Below are positions 24,990-33,666 of a DNA stretch of 64,000 nt, piece by piece. The position numbers and the translations under genes were made by a program. The notes under the pieces are model-generated. The model made no database searches. It was not told where the DNA came from and saw only the letters and a program-made list of their open reading frames with translations. The DNA is from G963662605 sp963667005 (GTDB taxonomy: Bacteria; Bacteroidota; Ignavibacteria; Ignavibacteriales; Ignavibacteriaceae). The stretch's first letter is position 1. Every line of letters starts with the position of its first letter. Location of the stretch: positions 3,038,001 to 3,102,000 of the forward strand of contig OY762937.1 in assembly GCA_963667005.1 (NCBI GenBank), written 5' to 3'.

Positions 24990-25182
24990 GAAAACTAAAG
25001 ACACTAATACTTCTAGAAATTGTTCTTTATATATCGTAAACAATAGAGGAGGTACTGCATCATTTAAGGTTTAGTTTCTGGTTACTTTCTAGCATCTTAA
25101 ACTAAATGAAGGAGGCAAGTATCAAAAAAGGAATAAAAGGCTCTTAATATCGTGACTCCCATCATCTGCGATGGGAGTTTTT
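24990..25182 (+). ncRNA. Candidate small RNA, about 190 nt
   Basis: A near-consensus promoter at 24955-24983 and a strong terminator at 25155-25182 bound about 190 bp without a convincing gene. The interior has two GGAGG-containing blocks (aggaggtactgcatca near 25046 and aaggaggcaagtatca near 25112) and complementary tttagttt/aaactaaa stretches that could form a hairpin between them. The length would fit 6S RNA, but I do not see its closing stem or bubble. Small open frames inside (24982-25074) lack a ribosome site. It might also be an antisense transcript end for mntP, which lies opposite. Confidence 0.4.
25155..25182 (+). terminator. Intrinsic terminator of candidate small RNA
   Basis: A 9-bp perfect stem (actcccatc / gatgggagt) with a six-base loop is followed by a T-rich tract (tttttatttt). 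It is oriented rightward and stands just before the 3' end of mntP, which lies on the opposite strand. Confidence 0.85.
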
Positions 25183-25185
25183 ATT

Positions 25186-25755
25186 TTAAAGAGCAGCTGT
25201 CGTATATAAATGTAAATATAAAATTCTGAATCCGATAGCAATAAGAATCATTCCGCCGACAAGCTCCATTCTCCTGCCGAAAGTCTTCCCAAGATATTTG
25301 CCGCTGTAAACACCGGCTGCTGAAAGTATCATCGTCACAATACCGAATACAATTCCCGGATACCAGATTGAGATGTTAAGAAAAGCAAAACTGAATCCAA
25401 CGACGAGCGCATCAATGCTCGTTGCAACTGATAGGATTATAACCCGCAGCAGTGTATGAGGTTTTTCCTTTCCTTCGTCCTCTTCATAAAATGACTCAAT
25501 AACCATTTTTAATCCTATAAGGCTCAAAAGATCAAACGCTATCCAGTGGTCAATATTCATAACCAAAGGTGCGATTTGAGCACCGCAGAACCAACCTATG
25601 ACCGGCATGGCAAATTGAAAAAATCCGAATGAAAACGAAAGATGCAGAGCTTCTTTATGTTTTTCAATCTTACCGCTGGAACCGGAACCGAATGCAACCG
25701 CCGACGCGTCAGCGGCAAGTCCGATACCGATTAAAATATATTCGAGAAAATGCAT
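25186..25755 (-). CDS. mntP: Manganese efflux pump MntP
   Basis: The 189-residue inner-membrane protein has about six TM helices. The paired family motifs are clear: ADASAVAFGSG in helix 1 and ATSIDALVVGFSF in helix 4, with the acidic residues that coordinate Mn2+. A charged cytoplasmic loop (YEEDEGKEKPH) separates the two halves. It expels excess manganese. No manganese riboswitch is seen in the 78 bp in front of the gene, which instead hold the galE terminator. Confidence 0.92.
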   Translation of the reverse strand: MHFLEYILIGIGLAADASAVAFGSGSSGKIEKHKEALHLSFSFGFFQFAMPVIGWFCGAQIAPLVMNIDHWIAFDLLSLIGLKMVIESFYEEDEGKEKPHTLLRVIILSVATSIDALVVGFSFAFLNISIWYPGIVFGIVTMILSAAGVYSGKYLGKTFGRRMELVGGMILIAIGFRILYLHLYTTAAL

Positions 25756-25781
25756 ACTCTCAATAGTCTATTACAAAAAAT

Positions 25782-25812
25782 AAGACCAATAATACGTTGT
25801 ATTATTGGTCTT
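25782..25812 (-). terminator. Intrinsic terminator of galE
   Basis: Arms aagaccaataatac (25782-25795) and gtattattggtctt (25799-25812) are perfect inverted repeats with a three-base loop. On the minus strand they are followed by a T-run (complement of the aaaaaa at 25775-25780). It separates galE from mntP. Confidence 0.88.
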
Positions 25813-25833
25813 ACTCGAAAATGATAATCTTAA

Positions 25834-26808
25834 TTAATATTTTGGATTTTGATGCCAGTTCCAGGCTGTTTGAAGGTTGGAACGGATATCATGTTTCGGA
25901 ATCCAGCCGAGAACTTCTCTGGCTTTTTTGTTGTCGGCCACAAGAACGGCCGGATCGCCCGGACGTCGGGGGCTGATAACATACGGGACTTCTCTTCCGG
26001 TAACTTCTTCTGCAGTGCTGATAACTTCTTTAACCGAGTTACCCGAACCAGTGCCGAGATTGATGATGGTGGACTGCTCGCCTGCTACAATGTATTCAAG
26101 TGCGCGTATGTGCGCATCTGCCAAATCATCGACATGAATATAATCACGGATACATGTACCGTCAGGTGTCGGATAATCATCACCAAAGACGTTCAACTGT
26201 TTGCGTTTTTGCAAGGCTGTATACATGATCAACGGCAGTAAGTGCGGCTCCGGATCGTGGCTTTCACCGATATCGCCATCAGGTGAATCACCTGCAGCAT
26301 TGAAATAGCGCAAAGCTACAGATTTCATACCATAAGCAGTATCGTAGTCAGCTAAAATGTTTTCGATCATGAGCTTTGTTTTAGCGTAAGGATTGATTGG
26401 TGCCGGGGCTTGGATTTCCGAGATTGGAACGGATACCGGATTCCCGTATATCGAACATGTTGAAGAAAAAACAAATTTCTTAATATCATGTTCTTTTAAT
26501 ACCGAAAGCAGATTAAAGCTGCCGACCAGATTATTACGATAGTACATCATCGGATTTTCCACCGACTCACCAACATACGCAAATGCAGCAAAATGAATTA
26601 CCGCCTGGATGTCATATTTTTCGATAGCTTTGTTCATGCCGTCAACATCAAGCAGATCAACCTTTTCAAAGGCGACATTTTTCGGAACGGCTTCGATGTG
26701 GCCTCTTGATAAATTATCAAAAATCACGATATCGTAATTTTTTTTAAGAAGCATTTTAACGGTATGTGAACCGATGTATCCTGCGCCTCCGGTTACCAAT
26801 ATTTTCAT
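25834..26808 (-). CDS. galE: UDP-glucose 4-epimerase
   Basis: The 324-residue short-chain dehydrogenase-family enzyme interconverts UDP-glucose and UDP-galactose for cell-surface glycans. The NAD-binding loop TGGAGYIGSH lies at 7-16, the catalytic Ser/Thr in FSSTCSIYG near 124, and the Tyr-Lys pair in NPYAKTKLMIE near 149. The C-terminal sugar-binding region RYFNAAGDSPDGDIGE is typical. Length matches the family. Other UDP-hexose epimerases are close relatives, but the motif set favours GalE. Confidence 0.93.
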   Translation of the reverse strand: MKILVTGGAGYIGSHTVKMLLKKNYDIVIFDNLSRGHIEAVPKNVAFEKVDLLDVDGMNKAIEKYDIQAVIHFAAFAYVGESVENPMMYYRNNLVGSFNLLSVLKEHDIKKFVFSSTCSIYGNPVSVPISEIQAPAPINPYAKTKLMIENILADYDTAYGMKSVALRYFNAAGDSPDGDIGESHDPEPHLLPLIMYTALQKRKQLNVFGDDYPTPDGTCIRDYIHVDDLADAHIRALEYIVAGEQSTIINLGTGSGNSVKEVISTAEEVTGREVPYVISPRRPGDPAVLVADNKKAREVLGWIPKHDIRSNLQTAWNWHQNPKY

Positions 26809-26877
26809 AAACTCTCAACTTTACGGTGATAAAAAACAATTATTAACATTCTGTTGAAATTATTTCCCCGTTGTAAC

Positions 26878-26906
26878 TTGGCTCGTTCACCAAATTTTGC
26901 TATTTT
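26878..26906 (+). promoter_or_regulatory. Promoter of the SRP RNA gene
   Basis: TTGGCT (26878-26883), a 17-bp spacer and TATTTT (26901-26906) lie just ahead of the SRP RNA. The distance to the first paired base (26921) is slightly long, so the primary transcript may start a few bases earlier and be trimmed. Confidence 0.45.
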
Positions 26907-26920
26907 TCCCAACTCAATTT

Positions 26921-27010
26921 AGGGCTGCATTTAATATTCCGTCGCCCAACCCCGCCAGGTTCGGAAGAAAGCAACGGTAAGTGTTCGGTTTATGTAGATG
27001 CATGCCCTTT
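26921..27010 (+). ncRNA. ffs: Small (4.5S-type) signal recognition particle RNA
   Basis: The apical loop signature ccaggttcggaagaaagcaa (26955-26974) is the conserved Ffh-binding hairpin. The ends pair as agggc (26921-26925) with gccct (27004-27008) and tgcat with atgca (26998-27002), closing a single long hairpin of about 88 nt. A T-run directly follows and serves as terminator. The short form without an Alu domain is normal for Gram-negative groups. It converges on sixA. Confidence 0.9.
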
Positions 27011-27012
27011 TT

Positions 27013-27486
27013 TTATTTAAACATTTTAGCGGGAATGATAAAATCCAAATATCCTGCTCCGATTCTCGCCTTCCCGTTATACGATACTTTTGCTATCATA
27101 CCTTTTTTGAAATTCAGATTGTTCCCTGAGTTTGCGATCATATCAGCAAGATATCTTGAGCAATCAGGTTCATGACCGCAAAACAAAATATCCTGTTTCC
27201 TCATAACATTCGCAATTTCAAGTATCTTGGAGGTGTTCCCGCTGACGACGGTCTGATCAATGATAATGTCACTTTGAACTGAAAATTCCTGATGAATAAT
27301 TTCCGCGGTTTGCAAAGCTCTTACTAACGGTGAGGATACGATACAATCAATATTTGTAATAAGCGACTTCCATCCTGCAGCTGCCCGATGCAATATTTCA
27401 ATCCCTTCTTTGGTCAAAGCACGCTGTTTGTCGGCTCCTACCATTCCCGGTTCTGCATCGCCATGTCGAACAATATAGATATTCAT
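27013..27486 (-). CDS. sixA: Phosphohistidine phosphatase SixA-like
   Basis: The 157-residue histidine-phosphatase-fold protein starts MNIYIVRHGDAEP, with the RHG catalytic motif. SSPLVRALQTAEI follows near 51, and a second catalytic His is in FCGHEPD near 102. The short length without the phosphoglycerate mutase extensions is typical of SixA, which dephosphorylates phosphohistidine in relay proteins. Ordinary small-molecule phosphatase activity is also possible. It lies 11 bp after a lipoprotein gene and may share its transcript. Confidence 0.85.
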   Translation of the reverse strand: MNIYIVRHGDAEPGMVGADKQRALTKEGIEILHRAAAGWKSLITNIDCIVSSPLVRALQTAEIIHQEFSVQSDIIIDQTVVSGNTSKILEIANVMRKQDILFCGHEPDCSRYLADMIANSGNNLNFKKGMIAKVSYNGKARIGAGYLDFIIPAKMFK

Positions 27487-27497
27487 TTGTTCCGGTT

Positions 27498-28685
27498 TTA
27501 ATTATGACAATCAATGGTAAATGAGTTAATCATATCCTGATACTCGTTCATATGAGCATCGTACGATAATCTTGGTGCGTTCAGAATTACTAAAAACTTT
27601 CTGGTTGAACAGGAAATCTCAAAAAATCTGATGAAATTCCGTTGAACGAGAATTTTGTCCGTGAATCGTACAGTATATACCTTTTTTAATTCTTGAGCTA
27701 ACGGATAGTTGATCAGCCCTTCTGAGGATTCACCATAAAATAATTCGATAACCGAGATCGAGGTGCCTTGTGCCTCATTCAGGTAGAGAAATCCCTTATG
27801 CGGTTTATTCAGGTATTGCGTTATATAAACATCCTTTTGCAAACGCCAGGCTTGTGAAGTTAAATTGATATAAAAACCCATCTGTTTATCAACCAAACCT
27901 TCGTTCTCGGAAGGAATTTCATTATTCACTTCCAGTTTTTCCGAAGTGTTTCTCAATTCCTTATTATATAATTGGTTCGGGCTGAACGGTTTGGCGTATG
28001 CATCAATCAATTGCAGCACCTTAATATCCAATTCGGAATTTGCAGCTCTTGACTTCCCTGACGAAAGATCAACCGCATAACTGTCGCCGCTCAAGGCAAG
28101 CAGATTAGTTGGCTGGCAAGAATAACTCGTATTAATCGTCGTGCCGTCAATGTTATCAATAGACTGCGCCAGTATACTTTTGCCATCCTCATACGATACA
28201 AAAGTTGACAGTGTTTTAGTCACCGTCAAATTGCGTATCATGTAAAAATTTACTCTTTCAAGCTTTATCGAATCCTTCGAGCGGAATTTTTCCGTTACCG
28301 CGACAAAGGACATCACATCGTTTCCTGTAAATTTCTGCGAGAGATTTCCGTTCAACGATTTATCTAAAAGCAATAGCCGGAATGATGTGTCGTACACCGC
28401 AAATCTGTTATACAGCGGATTCGGATATTCGATAAGAAGCGTATAATATTTTGCTTTATTAACAATAGTACTGTCAATGTGCACCATGTTCGAAGCATCG
28501 GTAGACGAAGTATTGAGATCAAACAACCCGTGAAGTGAGTCGTTGGTAACGGCATCCCCGTTCATAGCTGCCAGAACAGCAGCTTGAAATCTATGTGCAT
28601 CCCATTTAACCGGTTCATTTCTACTGAAGTACCGGCACCCTGAGAGACAAACGGCTCCTATGAGAAGAATTCGTAATAATTTCAT
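27498..28685 (-). CDS. Predicted lipoprotein of unknown function
   Basis: I do not recognise this 395-residue protein. It starts with a lipoprotein signal (MKLLRILLIGAVCLSGC, lipobox LSGC) and is otherwise soluble and rich in beta-prone, Ser/Thr/Asn sequence. There are no clear motifs. It should be anchored to the outer or inner membrane on the periplasmic side. It lies between uvrC and sixA on the same strand. Confidence 0.8.
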   Translation of the reverse strand: MKLLRILLIGAVCLSGCRYFSRNEPVKWDAHRFQAAVLAAMNGDAVTNDSLHGLFDLNTSSTDASNMVHIDSTIVNKAKYYTLLIEYPNPLYNRFAVYDTSFRLLLLDKSLNGNLSQKFTGNDVMSFVAVTEKFRSKDSIKLERVNFYMIRNLTVTKTLSTFVSYEDGKSILAQSIDNIDGTTINTSYSCQPTNLLALSGDSYAVDLSSGKSRAANSELDIKVLQLIDAYAKPFSPNQLYNKELRNTSEKLEVNNEIPSENEGLVDKQMGFYINLTSQAWRLQKDVYITQYLNKPHKGFLYLNEAQGTSISVIELFYGESSEGLINYPLAQELKKVYTVRFTDKILVQRNFIRFFEISCSTRKFLVILNAPRLSYDAHMNEYQDMINSFTIDCHN

Positions 28686-28751
28686 GTTTGGTTATATATA
28701 TTACGCAAAAATAACAATATTTTCTTAAAATTTTCGCTTTTTTGCTTAAAA

Positions 28752-30581
28752 TCAAACCTTGCTTCCGCCCTGAAAATAGCTAACAATCAGAACTGCCTTG
28801 CTTTCGCCGGCAACTTCGGATAACTGTTCCTTACTTGCCGCCTTAACACCATCGACACTTCCAAATTGCTTCAATAATTTTTCCGCTATCGCTGGACCGA
28901 TTCCTTTAATTGATAATAACTCTGTTGTTATGATTCGTTTGCTTCGGCGTTCACGATGAAACGTAATAGCGAACCGATGGGCTTCATCTCTCACCTGCTG
29001 TAATAGTTTCAGCGAGGAGGATGTCAGTGGTATTATAATAGGTTCAGAGTCTTCGGGAACGAAAATCTCCTCTAATCTCTTTGCCAATCCGATTATCTCG
29101 TAGGGCGTCTTCACAATTTCCTGAAGAACTTCCACGGCACTCGAAAGCTGCCCCTTTCCTCCGTCAATCATTATAAGATCCGGAAATTGCAAACCTTCTT
29201 TTAATACACGGGTGTAACGTCTTGTAACAACCTGCTGCATACTCGCAAAGTCATCCGGACCAATAATGCCTTCAATAATGAATCTGCGATACTCGCTCTT
29301 TTTAGGTTTGCCATCAACAAAAACTACCATGCTCGCGACAATATCACTGCCCTGCAAGTTGGAAATATCAAAGCACTCTATACGCCTCGGTAGTTTATTC
29401 AACCGGATGTCCCGCTTCAATGCGGTCAGTACGTGAGGAACATTTCCTTCCCGTTTCATCCTCTGCAACTGTAATTCACCAAGCTGCAATACCGCATTTT
29501 GCTTACACATGTTAACTAAGGATTTCAACTTACCGCGCTGCGGGACTACGAATTTAACTTTTTGTTTTGCCTTTTCGGATATCCATGATTGTATCAATTC
29601 ATCATCTGCGGGCATTATCTCGGTGACGATTTCTCCCGGAATGACAACATACTCAAGATCGTAAAACAGTTTTATGAATGCAGCGTACACTTCCTCCAAA
29701 GGGGTATTTAACTCGACTCTCAGACCTATTTGCTTTTTACCGATAAGCTTGCCGCCCCGAATGTTGAGAATCGAACAGGTGGCATCCTTATCGGCTGTCG
29801 CTACCGCAATAACATCCCTGTCCTCAAGATCATCGCTGATCACTTTTTGTTTGTCGGCAAAGACCTGCAACTTCTGCATATTATCACGATAGGCCGCGGC
29901 TGTCTCAAAATCCAGATCAGCTGAAGCTTTTGTCATCCCCTCGTTTAATTCTTTGAGTAAGTCTGATAGTTTTCCCCCGAGAAGTTTAACCGCACCTTCA
30001 ACCATAACATTGTAATTTTCACGACTGATCAAGCCTTCACACGGGCCGTCGCATTTTTTAATGTGGTAGTCCAGGCAGATTTTGACTTTCTTATTCGCTA
30101 TAGTCTCTGGTGTCAGCGCGAATTTACAGCTTCGGATTTTGAACAGCTGATTTATCAGCCGGAGTGCATAACGCATACTCTTAACGTCGGTGTAAGGTCC
30201 GAAATACCGCGAACCGTCTCTTACAAGATTTCTTGTTGCAAAAATTCTGGGGAAATCCTCGTTGGTGACTTTAATAAACGGGAATGATTTGTCATCTTTT
30301 AAGAGTACATTATAACGGGGTTTATATTGCTTGATAAGATTGTTCTCAAGGACAAGTGCTTCGAGTTCTGAATCGGTAACAATCAGTTGCAGATCATGGA
30401 TTTTCTTAACCATGAGACCGATACGCACTGAGGAGTGCTCGGGCAAGAAATACGTTCGAACTCTATTCTTCAGGTTCTTTGCCTTGCCGATATAGAGGTG
30501 TTTCCCCTTGTCATTAAAAAATTGGTAAACTCCCGGCTTATCCGGGAGGTTCTCCAATTTCGATTTGAGAATATCGTTCAT
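28752..30581 (-). CDS. uvrC: Excinuclease ABC subunit C
   Basis: The 609-residue protein makes the two incisions around DNA lesions in UvrABC nucleotide excision repair. The N-terminal GIY-YIG nuclease is visible as PGVYQFFND...HLYIGKAKNLKNRV. A UvrB-binding UVR motif follows near 205-240 (DLDFETAAAYRDNM), then the RNase H-like endonuclease domain (ECFDISNLQGSDIVASMVVF) and a C-terminal helix-hairpin-helix region (IKGIGPAIAEKLLKQFGS). Length and domain order are normal. Confidence 0.97.
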   Translation of the reverse strand: MNDILKSKLENLPDKPGVYQFFNDKGKHLYIGKAKNLKNRVRTYFLPEHSSVRIGLMVKKIHDLQLIVTDSELEALVLENNLIKQYKPRYNVLLKDDKSFPFIKVTNEDFPRIFATRNLVRDGSRYFGPYTDVKSMRYALRLINQLFKIRSCKFALTPETIANKKVKICLDYHIKKCDGPCEGLISRENYNVMVEGAVKLLGGKLSDLLKELNEGMTKASADLDFETAAAYRDNMQKLQVFADKQKVISDDLEDRDVIAVATADKDATCSILNIRGGKLIGKKQIGLRVELNTPLEEVYAAFIKLFYDLEYVVIPGEIVTEIMPADDELIQSWISEKAKQKVKFVVPQRGKLKSLVNMCKQNAVLQLGELQLQRMKREGNVPHVLTALKRDIRLNKLPRRIECFDISNLQGSDIVASMVVFVDGKPKKSEYRRFIIEGIIGPDDFASMQQVVTRRYTRVLKEGLQFPDLIMIDGGKGQLSSAVEVLQEIVKTPYEIIGLAKRLEEIFVPEDSEPIIIPLTSSSLKLLQQVRDEAHRFAITFHRERRSKRIITTELLSIKGIGPAIAEKLLKQFGSVDGVKAASKEQLSEVAGESKAVLIVSYFQGGSKV

Positions 30582-30639
30582 GTGTATCAGATAAAATGCA
30601 ATATATGTTACAATATATGCATTTTAAGAGATTTATAAA

Positions 30640-31881
30640 TTATTTCTTGAATGAATAATTTTTCGGAATAACGATAATTCCGCTTTCAGTCATTGTAAAT
30701 AACTTACTGTCTTTAGTCGGATCAAATCCGATTTCGTAACCTTCAGGGACTTTTACGTTCTTATCTATAATGGCTCTCCGAATCTTGGCACCTCTTCCGA
30801 TATTACAATTATTCATAATAATGGAATCGGTAACATACGCGTAACTGTTTACACGAACATTTGCACCGAGTATGGAACGCTCAACCAAACCTCCGGAAAC
30901 GATTGTACCGTCGCACAACATGGAGTTCAGTGTACGTCCGATACGTTCGCCTTCATGCGACAACGTCTTTGCCGGTGGAAATTGATATTGATACGTTCTG
31001 ATCGGCCAGTCATAATCATACAAGTTAAATTCAGGAATTACACTGATAAGATCCATGCTTGCATCATAATAACTATCGATGGTTCCAATATCTTTCCAGT
31101 ACGGTTTACTCTTTTTATTTTCGTCAACGAACGGATAAGCAACCACTGTACAATTCGACTGTACCATGTAGGGAATGATATCCTTACCAAAATCATGATT
31201 CTTCATTTTTTTGGTTTGAAGCTCATTCAGCACATCACGCAAAATGGACTCGTTAAAAATATAGACGCCCATGTTTACCAAAGCTGTGCCGGGTTTGTTT
31301 GGATTTTCCGGCGGCTGCGGTGGTTTTTCAATGAAAGATTCAACCGAATAATTATTATTTATGCCAATAACACCAAATCTGGCAGCTTCTTCAATCGGTA
31401 CATCAATACAGGATATTGTGAGATCAGCTTTCATGTCATTATGATACTGAAGCATCTTCAAGTAGTCCATCTTGTAGATATGATCACCACCCAAAATAAG
31501 AACCCATTTACATTTGCGATCGCCTGTGTATAGATTCATGTTTTGATAAATAGCGTTTGCAGTGCCGAGATACCAGTCGCCGCCGATTTTTCTCTGAGGT
31601 GGTACCGAGTAAATGAACTCTCCCAATTCGGGATTAAAAATACTCCAAGCCTCAAATATATGTTGATTCAAAGAATCCGATTTGTATTGAACAAGCACGT
31701 AGATTCTACGCAGACCGGAATTGAGGCAGTTAGATAATGCAAAGTCAATAATTCTGTATTTTCCGCCGAATGGCACAGCTGGTTTACTTCTTGGTAAGGT
31801 CAAAGGATGGAGGCGCTCGCCCTGTCCACCGGCCAATATCATGGTAATCGTGTCACGCAACATTGAAGATCCGGGAAACAT
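30640..31881 (-). CDS. glgC: Glucose-1-phosphate adenylyltransferase
   Basis: The 413-residue enzyme makes ADP-glucose for glycogen. The nucleotide-binding motif MILAGGQGERLHPLT and the RSKPAVPFGGKYRIIDF segment (activator and substrate sites) are conserved, and the C-terminal part is a left-handed beta-helix. A GGAG motif lies eight bases before the ATG at 31881, supporting that start over an internal Met eight codons in. No glycogen synthase or branching enzyme is nearby. Confidence 0.95.
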   Translation of the reverse strand: MFPGSSMLRDTITMILAGGQGERLHPLTLPRSKPAVPFGGKYRIIDFALSNCLNSGLRRIYVLVQYKSDSLNQHIFEAWSIFNPELGEFIYSVPPQRKIGGDWYLGTANAIYQNMNLYTGDRKCKWVLILGGDHIYKMDYLKMLQYHNDMKADLTISCIDVPIEEAARFGVIGINNNYSVESFIEKPPQPPENPNKPGTALVNMGVYIFNESILRDVLNELQTKKMKNHDFGKDIIPYMVQSNCTVVAYPFVDENKKSKPYWKDIGTIDSYYDASMDLISVIPEFNLYDYDWPIRTYQYQFPPAKTLSHEGERIGRTLNSMLCDGTIVSGGLVERSILGANVRVNSYAYVTDSIIMNNCNIGRGAKIRRAIIDKNVKVPEGYEIGFDPTKDSKLFTMTESGIIVIPKNYSFKK

Positions 31882-32185
31882 ATCATAAACTCCAATTTAA
31901 TTTTACAAATCAGACGCCCTGGCAACCGGGGGTTCGTAAGAAATTTTCAAAATTTAATAAATAATAAAAAAAAATCCACATGACAAGCAAGGATAATTTC
32001 GTGAAATAACAATCAATTAACTTATTTATTTTCATAATGTTACGAATATTTTCCCAATATCTCATTTTTCCGTTAATCCCCTTACGGTGGCTTAATATTT
32101 ACTTTATTGGTGCAGCATTAAACCGAAACCTGTTCTGCCATGTCCAATGAATGAAATAAATTCTTCATTATTCCAAGGATACAGT
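31882..32185. other. Gene-free AT-rich interval
   Basis: These 304 bp between the divergent glgC and Spy-like genes hold their promoters. I see a long A-run near 31964-31973 but no palindrome, repeat or RNA that I can support. A 13-codon in-frame extension of the Spy-like gene begins at 32147 but lacks a ribosome site. Confidence 0.4.
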
Positions 32186-32674
32186 ATGAAAGCTACACAA
32201 AAATTTTCGATCCTCACAATCCTTTTCTCGTTATGTCTGTTTGTTGCTCTGCAGGCGCAGCCACAAACAAACGTACCGCCGAAAAAGCAGCACAGAGAGT
32301 TCGCGAATAAAGGATTCTGGGGTAAACTTGATTTGACCCCTGAACAAAAGGCTAAGGTAGGAGAACTGAAAAGTGCTCATGAAAAAGCTATGATTGACAT
32401 GAAAGCCGATTTGGAAAAGCTCCGCGTTGATAAAAAAGACCTGATCCTAAAAGGCGACTTTAACCGCAAAGCTATAACCGATCTGGAAGAACAGATCATG
32501 AAACAACAGAATAAGATTCACATGGCCGCATTGAATCACCGTTTAGACGTTGTTGCATTATTGACTCCTGAGCAGAAAGAAAAAGTAAAAAATCTGAAGT
32601 TCTGGATGGAAAAGAAACATGAAAAACAAGAACATCAGAGAATGAAACCAAAGTCCCCCAACATGTCCAAATAA
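32186..32674 (+). CDS. Spy/CpxP-like periplasmic LTXXQ protein
   Basis: The ATG at 32186, with AAGGA upstream, begins a signal peptide (MKATQKFSILTILFSLCLFVALQAQ), which decides the start over an in-frame ATG 13 codons earlier. The mature part is helical and highly charged, and has two LTPEQ motifs (LDLTPEQKAKV and ALLTPEQKEKV), the mark of the Spy/CpxP/CnrX family. It also has a basic, His-rich tail. Members act as periplasmic chaperones or metal and stress sensors. It is monocistronic, closed by a terminator. Confidence 0.82.
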   Translation: MKATQKFSILTILFSLCLFVALQAQPQTNVPPKKQHREFANKGFWGKLDLTPEQKAKVGELKSAHEKAMIDMKADLEKLRVDKKDLILKGDFNRKAITDLEEQIMKQQNKIHMAALNHRLDVVALLTPEQKEKVKNLKFWMEKKHEKQEHQRMKPKSPNMSK

Positions 32675-32694
32675 GGACAACTTCGCACATACGC

Positions 32695-32727
32695 AAAAAG
32701 GGAGGGCATGCGACGCCTTCCCTTTTT
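32695..32727. terminator. Intrinsic terminator after Spy-like gene
   Basis: Arms aaaaagggaggg and ccttccctttttc pair with one wobble around an eight- to nine-base loop, with A- and T-runs at the two sides. It can serve both the Spy-like gene and the convergent gene ending at 32751. Confidence 0.8.
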
Positions 32728-32750
32728 CATTTACTAAATGTATCTTCTTT

Positions 32751-33551
32751 TTACTTGAGGATTTTTATTATTGTGTTTAGCCAGAAAAGCTTCTGATCCT
32801 TTAAATATGGACTCGGATAGCTATAATAAAAAGGGTTGTCATTCTTTGAAACACCGGCAAGTTTGCATTCTTTCAGAGAGTTCAATGCCGATTGTGCAAG
32901 AGGAATTAAAAAGCTTTCATTCCCCCATCCCAGAATAACAGGCGCACCGGATTTCAGGTTAAGGCACTTCTTAAATTCTTTCTTCCTTGCGAGGTGAAAT
33001 ATGCTATGCGGATTTGAAGCATCAATTTTAGAGGCACGGATAAAGTCGTCATAAAATTTTCCGCTGTTGCCATTCCGCAAATCGGATAAGTTAAGTACCC
33101 GTACATATTGCCAGTTCTTGAATTCCATCAGCCGCATAATCTGGTATTGGGCATTGTCCGGACGCGTCGGAACAATTTCTTTCTTCCAATCCCTGCCTGA
33201 CATTTCCTGCATGGTAAACAACGTCGGCACGTATTCCGGGTCCAATGGTTTTGAGGAGCCGGGATTCATCATGACTACAACAGAATCCACAGGCATATTG
33301 GCATTGAAGGCTATCCTCTTTTTGACAATTTCCAGAATACTCCGGCATTTAAATACCGTCGTACCGATTTTCAAATCGTAAAAGTGGCCGTAAACATCAT
33401 AAATTTGTTTAAGTTCTGAGGCGTAGAGAAATTTCAATTGCTTATCCAATATTATTATAGCGTGAAATATACGGAAATAGCAGATGGGAAATAGAACACG
33501 GATGACGCTGATGACACAGATTCTCACGGATTTCTTTTTGTTAGAAAACAT
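32751..33551 (-). CDS. DUF1643-like protein; N-terminus encoded by a dispersed repeat
   Basis: The core of this 266-residue frame contains VVVMMNPGSSKPLD, similar to the MNPS-type signature of DUF1643, a family of unknown function. An aromatic stretch and GWGNE near the C-terminus also fit. The first 30 or so residues come from a repeat (33491-33532) that recurs inverted at 33667-33720, so they are probably not original coding sequence. The native start may be a later codon, perhaps the TTG giving LDKQLKFLYASE, but no ribosome site proves it. The insertion may have removed the native promoter or start. Confidence 0.6.
   Translation of the reverse strand: MFSNKKKSVRICVISVIRVLFPICYFRIFHAIIILDKQLKFLYASELKQIYDVYGHFYDLKIGTTVFKCRSILEIVKKRIAFNANMPVDSVVVMMNPGSSKPLDPEYVPTLFTMQEMSGRDWKKEIVPTRPDNAQYQIMRLMEFKNWQYVRVLNLSDLRNGNSGKFYDDFIRASKIDASNPHSIFHLARKKEFKKCLNLKSGAPVILGWGNESFLIPLAQSALNSLKECKLAGVSKNDNPFYYSYPSPYLKDQKLFWLNTIIKILK
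33491..33532. repeat. Dispersed repeat, left inverted copy
   Basis: The stretch aatagaacacggatgacgct continues into gatgacac and cacggatt. Its reverse complement matches 33667-33720 (aatccgtgtcatcagcg...ggttctatt). The pair bracket the CCACGG palindrome and lie over the 5' end of the DUF1643-like frame. Confidence 0.7.
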
Positions 33552-33593
33552 ATCTCTAGTCGCCTATGACATGCTAAAGTAATCCTTTCATTA

Positions 33594-33615
33594 ACCACGG
33601 TCTTTAGACCGTGGT
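33594..33615. repeat. REP-like CCACGG palindrome
   Basis: Arms accacggtct (33594-33603) and agaccgtggt (33606-33615) are perfect inverted repeats with TT between them. The preceding cattaa is shared with the palindromes around the Y1 transposase at 7.0-7.8 kb. Confidence 0.7.
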
Positions 33616-33635
33616 AAGATGCCCCCAAGAGATAT

Positions 33636-33650
33636 GGACTTTAGTCCAAT
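33636..33650. repeat. ggactttagtcc motif
   Basis: The small palindrome ggact-tt-agtcc followed by aat repeats the actttagtccaat motif that overlaps the transposase stop at 7164-7175. Together with 33594-33615 it reproduces the transposase-flanking layout in a place with no transposase. Confidence 0.55.
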
Positions 33651-33666
33651 AAATTTAATCAGTGAA

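Noticed and set aside
24982..25074. 30-codon frame starting at an ATG inside the candidate small RNA
   Set aside because: The ATG overlaps the -10 box of the predicted promoter and lacks a ribosome site; no conserved features.
25756..25833. Manganese (yybP-ykoY) riboswitch in front of mntP
   Set aside because: Only 78 bp separate galE and mntP and they are filled by the galE terminator; no conserved riboswitch loops are seen.
30955..31533. 192-codon antisense frame opposite glgC
   Set aside because: A by-product of codon use in a strongly conserved gene; the translation has no domain features.
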